Of a DNA stretch of 64,000 bases, positions 63,586 through 64,000 are shown in pieces. Source of the stretch: Psychroflexus lacisalsi (lineage in GTDB: Bacteria > Bacteroidota > Bacteroidia > Flavobacteriales > Flavobacteriaceae). Below the pieces are notes generated by a model. The model searched no databases and was not told where the DNA came from. It saw only the letters and a list, made by a program, of their open reading frames with translations. Position numbers and translations under genes: made by a program. Location of the stretch: assembly GCF_020164495.1 (NCBI RefSeq), contig NZ_JAIQYZ010000001.1, positions 620,001 to 684,000 of the forward strand. The letters run 5' to 3'. Position 1 is the first letter of the stretch. Every line of letters starts with the position of its first letter.

Positions 63586-63600
63586 TCTTTAATTTTATAG

Positions 63601-63628
63601 TATTTTTGCACCTGTCAGGTGTCAAAAT
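63601..63628. promoter_or_regulatory. alaS -7 box with overlapping palindrome
   Basis: TATTTTTG (63601-63608) matches TAnnTTTG for alaS. Overlapping it, TTTTG-CACCTG-T-CAGGTG-TCAAAA is an almost perfect dyad centred at 63615. It lies in the 110-bp gap between the M23 gene and alaS and may be an operator. A minus-strand TATATTTG at 63652-63645 could serve the M23 gene. Confidence 0.5.
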
Positions 63629-63674
63629 ACTATTTTGTAACCTACAAATATAGCTTAAAATTGAAACACTTTAA

Positions 63675-64000
<326 letters not shown>

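Overview
The window is a low-GC, gene-dense stretch of chromosome from a Bacteroidota member, almost certainly a marine-type Flavobacteriaceae. The signs are a type IX secretion (T9SS) sorting domain, lipoproteins with acidic residues after the lipobox Cys, DUF2723 and putative-porin families, a short NusA (411 aa), promoters with the Bacteroidota -7 motif TAnnTTTG, and almost no Shine-Dalgarno sequences. A Psychroflexus-like organism would fit the number of broken genes, but the genus cannot be fixed from the sequence alone.

Layout. 1-6.25 kb: a Bat-type operon (MoxR tail, DUF58, BatA-like, DUF4175-like with a His/Asp-rich insert, large membrane protein). 6.4-11.7 kb: a dabA-dabB inorganic-carbon uptake operon with a small third gene and a divergent LysR regulator. 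11.7-15.1 kb: flavodoxin-like, HAD and SDR enzymes and an OmpA-like lipoprotein. 15.3-18.8 kb: a scarred region with two copies of a 428-bp glycosyltransferase segment, two matching MscL-like gene tails, T9SS tail remnants and two surface-type lipoproteins. 18.8-34 kb: housekeeping and envelope genes (hemW, MutS-like ATPase, ruvC, glycosyltransferases, ECF sigma factor with a small zinc anti-sigma candidate, putative porin, rnhB, lipB). 34-36.9 kb: an AT-rich accessory island with a secreted lipoprotein, small ORFs, a broken fragment and an (AC)11 microsatellite, bracketed by ACGG/CCGT hairpins. 37-43 kb: lysS, a polysaccharide deacetylase, a DUF2723 protein and tRNA-Gln. 43.5-48.2 kb: the rimP-nusA-infB operon. 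48.2-54.4 kb: two universal stress proteins, an AsmA-like protein and an OMP-histidine kinase-response regulator operon. 54.4-57.4 kb: era and der. 57.5-60.3 kb: a decayed TonB-receptor-like gene. 60.4-63.6 kb: TPM/LemA/MerR/M23 genes. The window ends inside alaS.

How the genes work together. DabA and DabB form an energy-coupled CO2/bicarbonate accumulator, probably controlled by the adjacent LysR protein. rimP-nusA-infB is a translation/termination operon whose short leader carries a terminator-shaped hairpin, suggesting feedback by attenuation. The histidine kinase and the receiver-CRP/FNR hybrid regulator probably act on the neighbouring universal stress gene, whose promoter has a TGAT-N4-ATCA box about 41.5 bp upstream of the predicted start site. 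The clearest anomaly is era: no ATG, GTG or TTG lies between an in-frame stop and its P-loop, so translation must start at a rare codon, probably ATC.

No prophage, CRISPR array, rRNA operon or intact insertion sequence was seen. All family names come from reading motifs, not from database searches.
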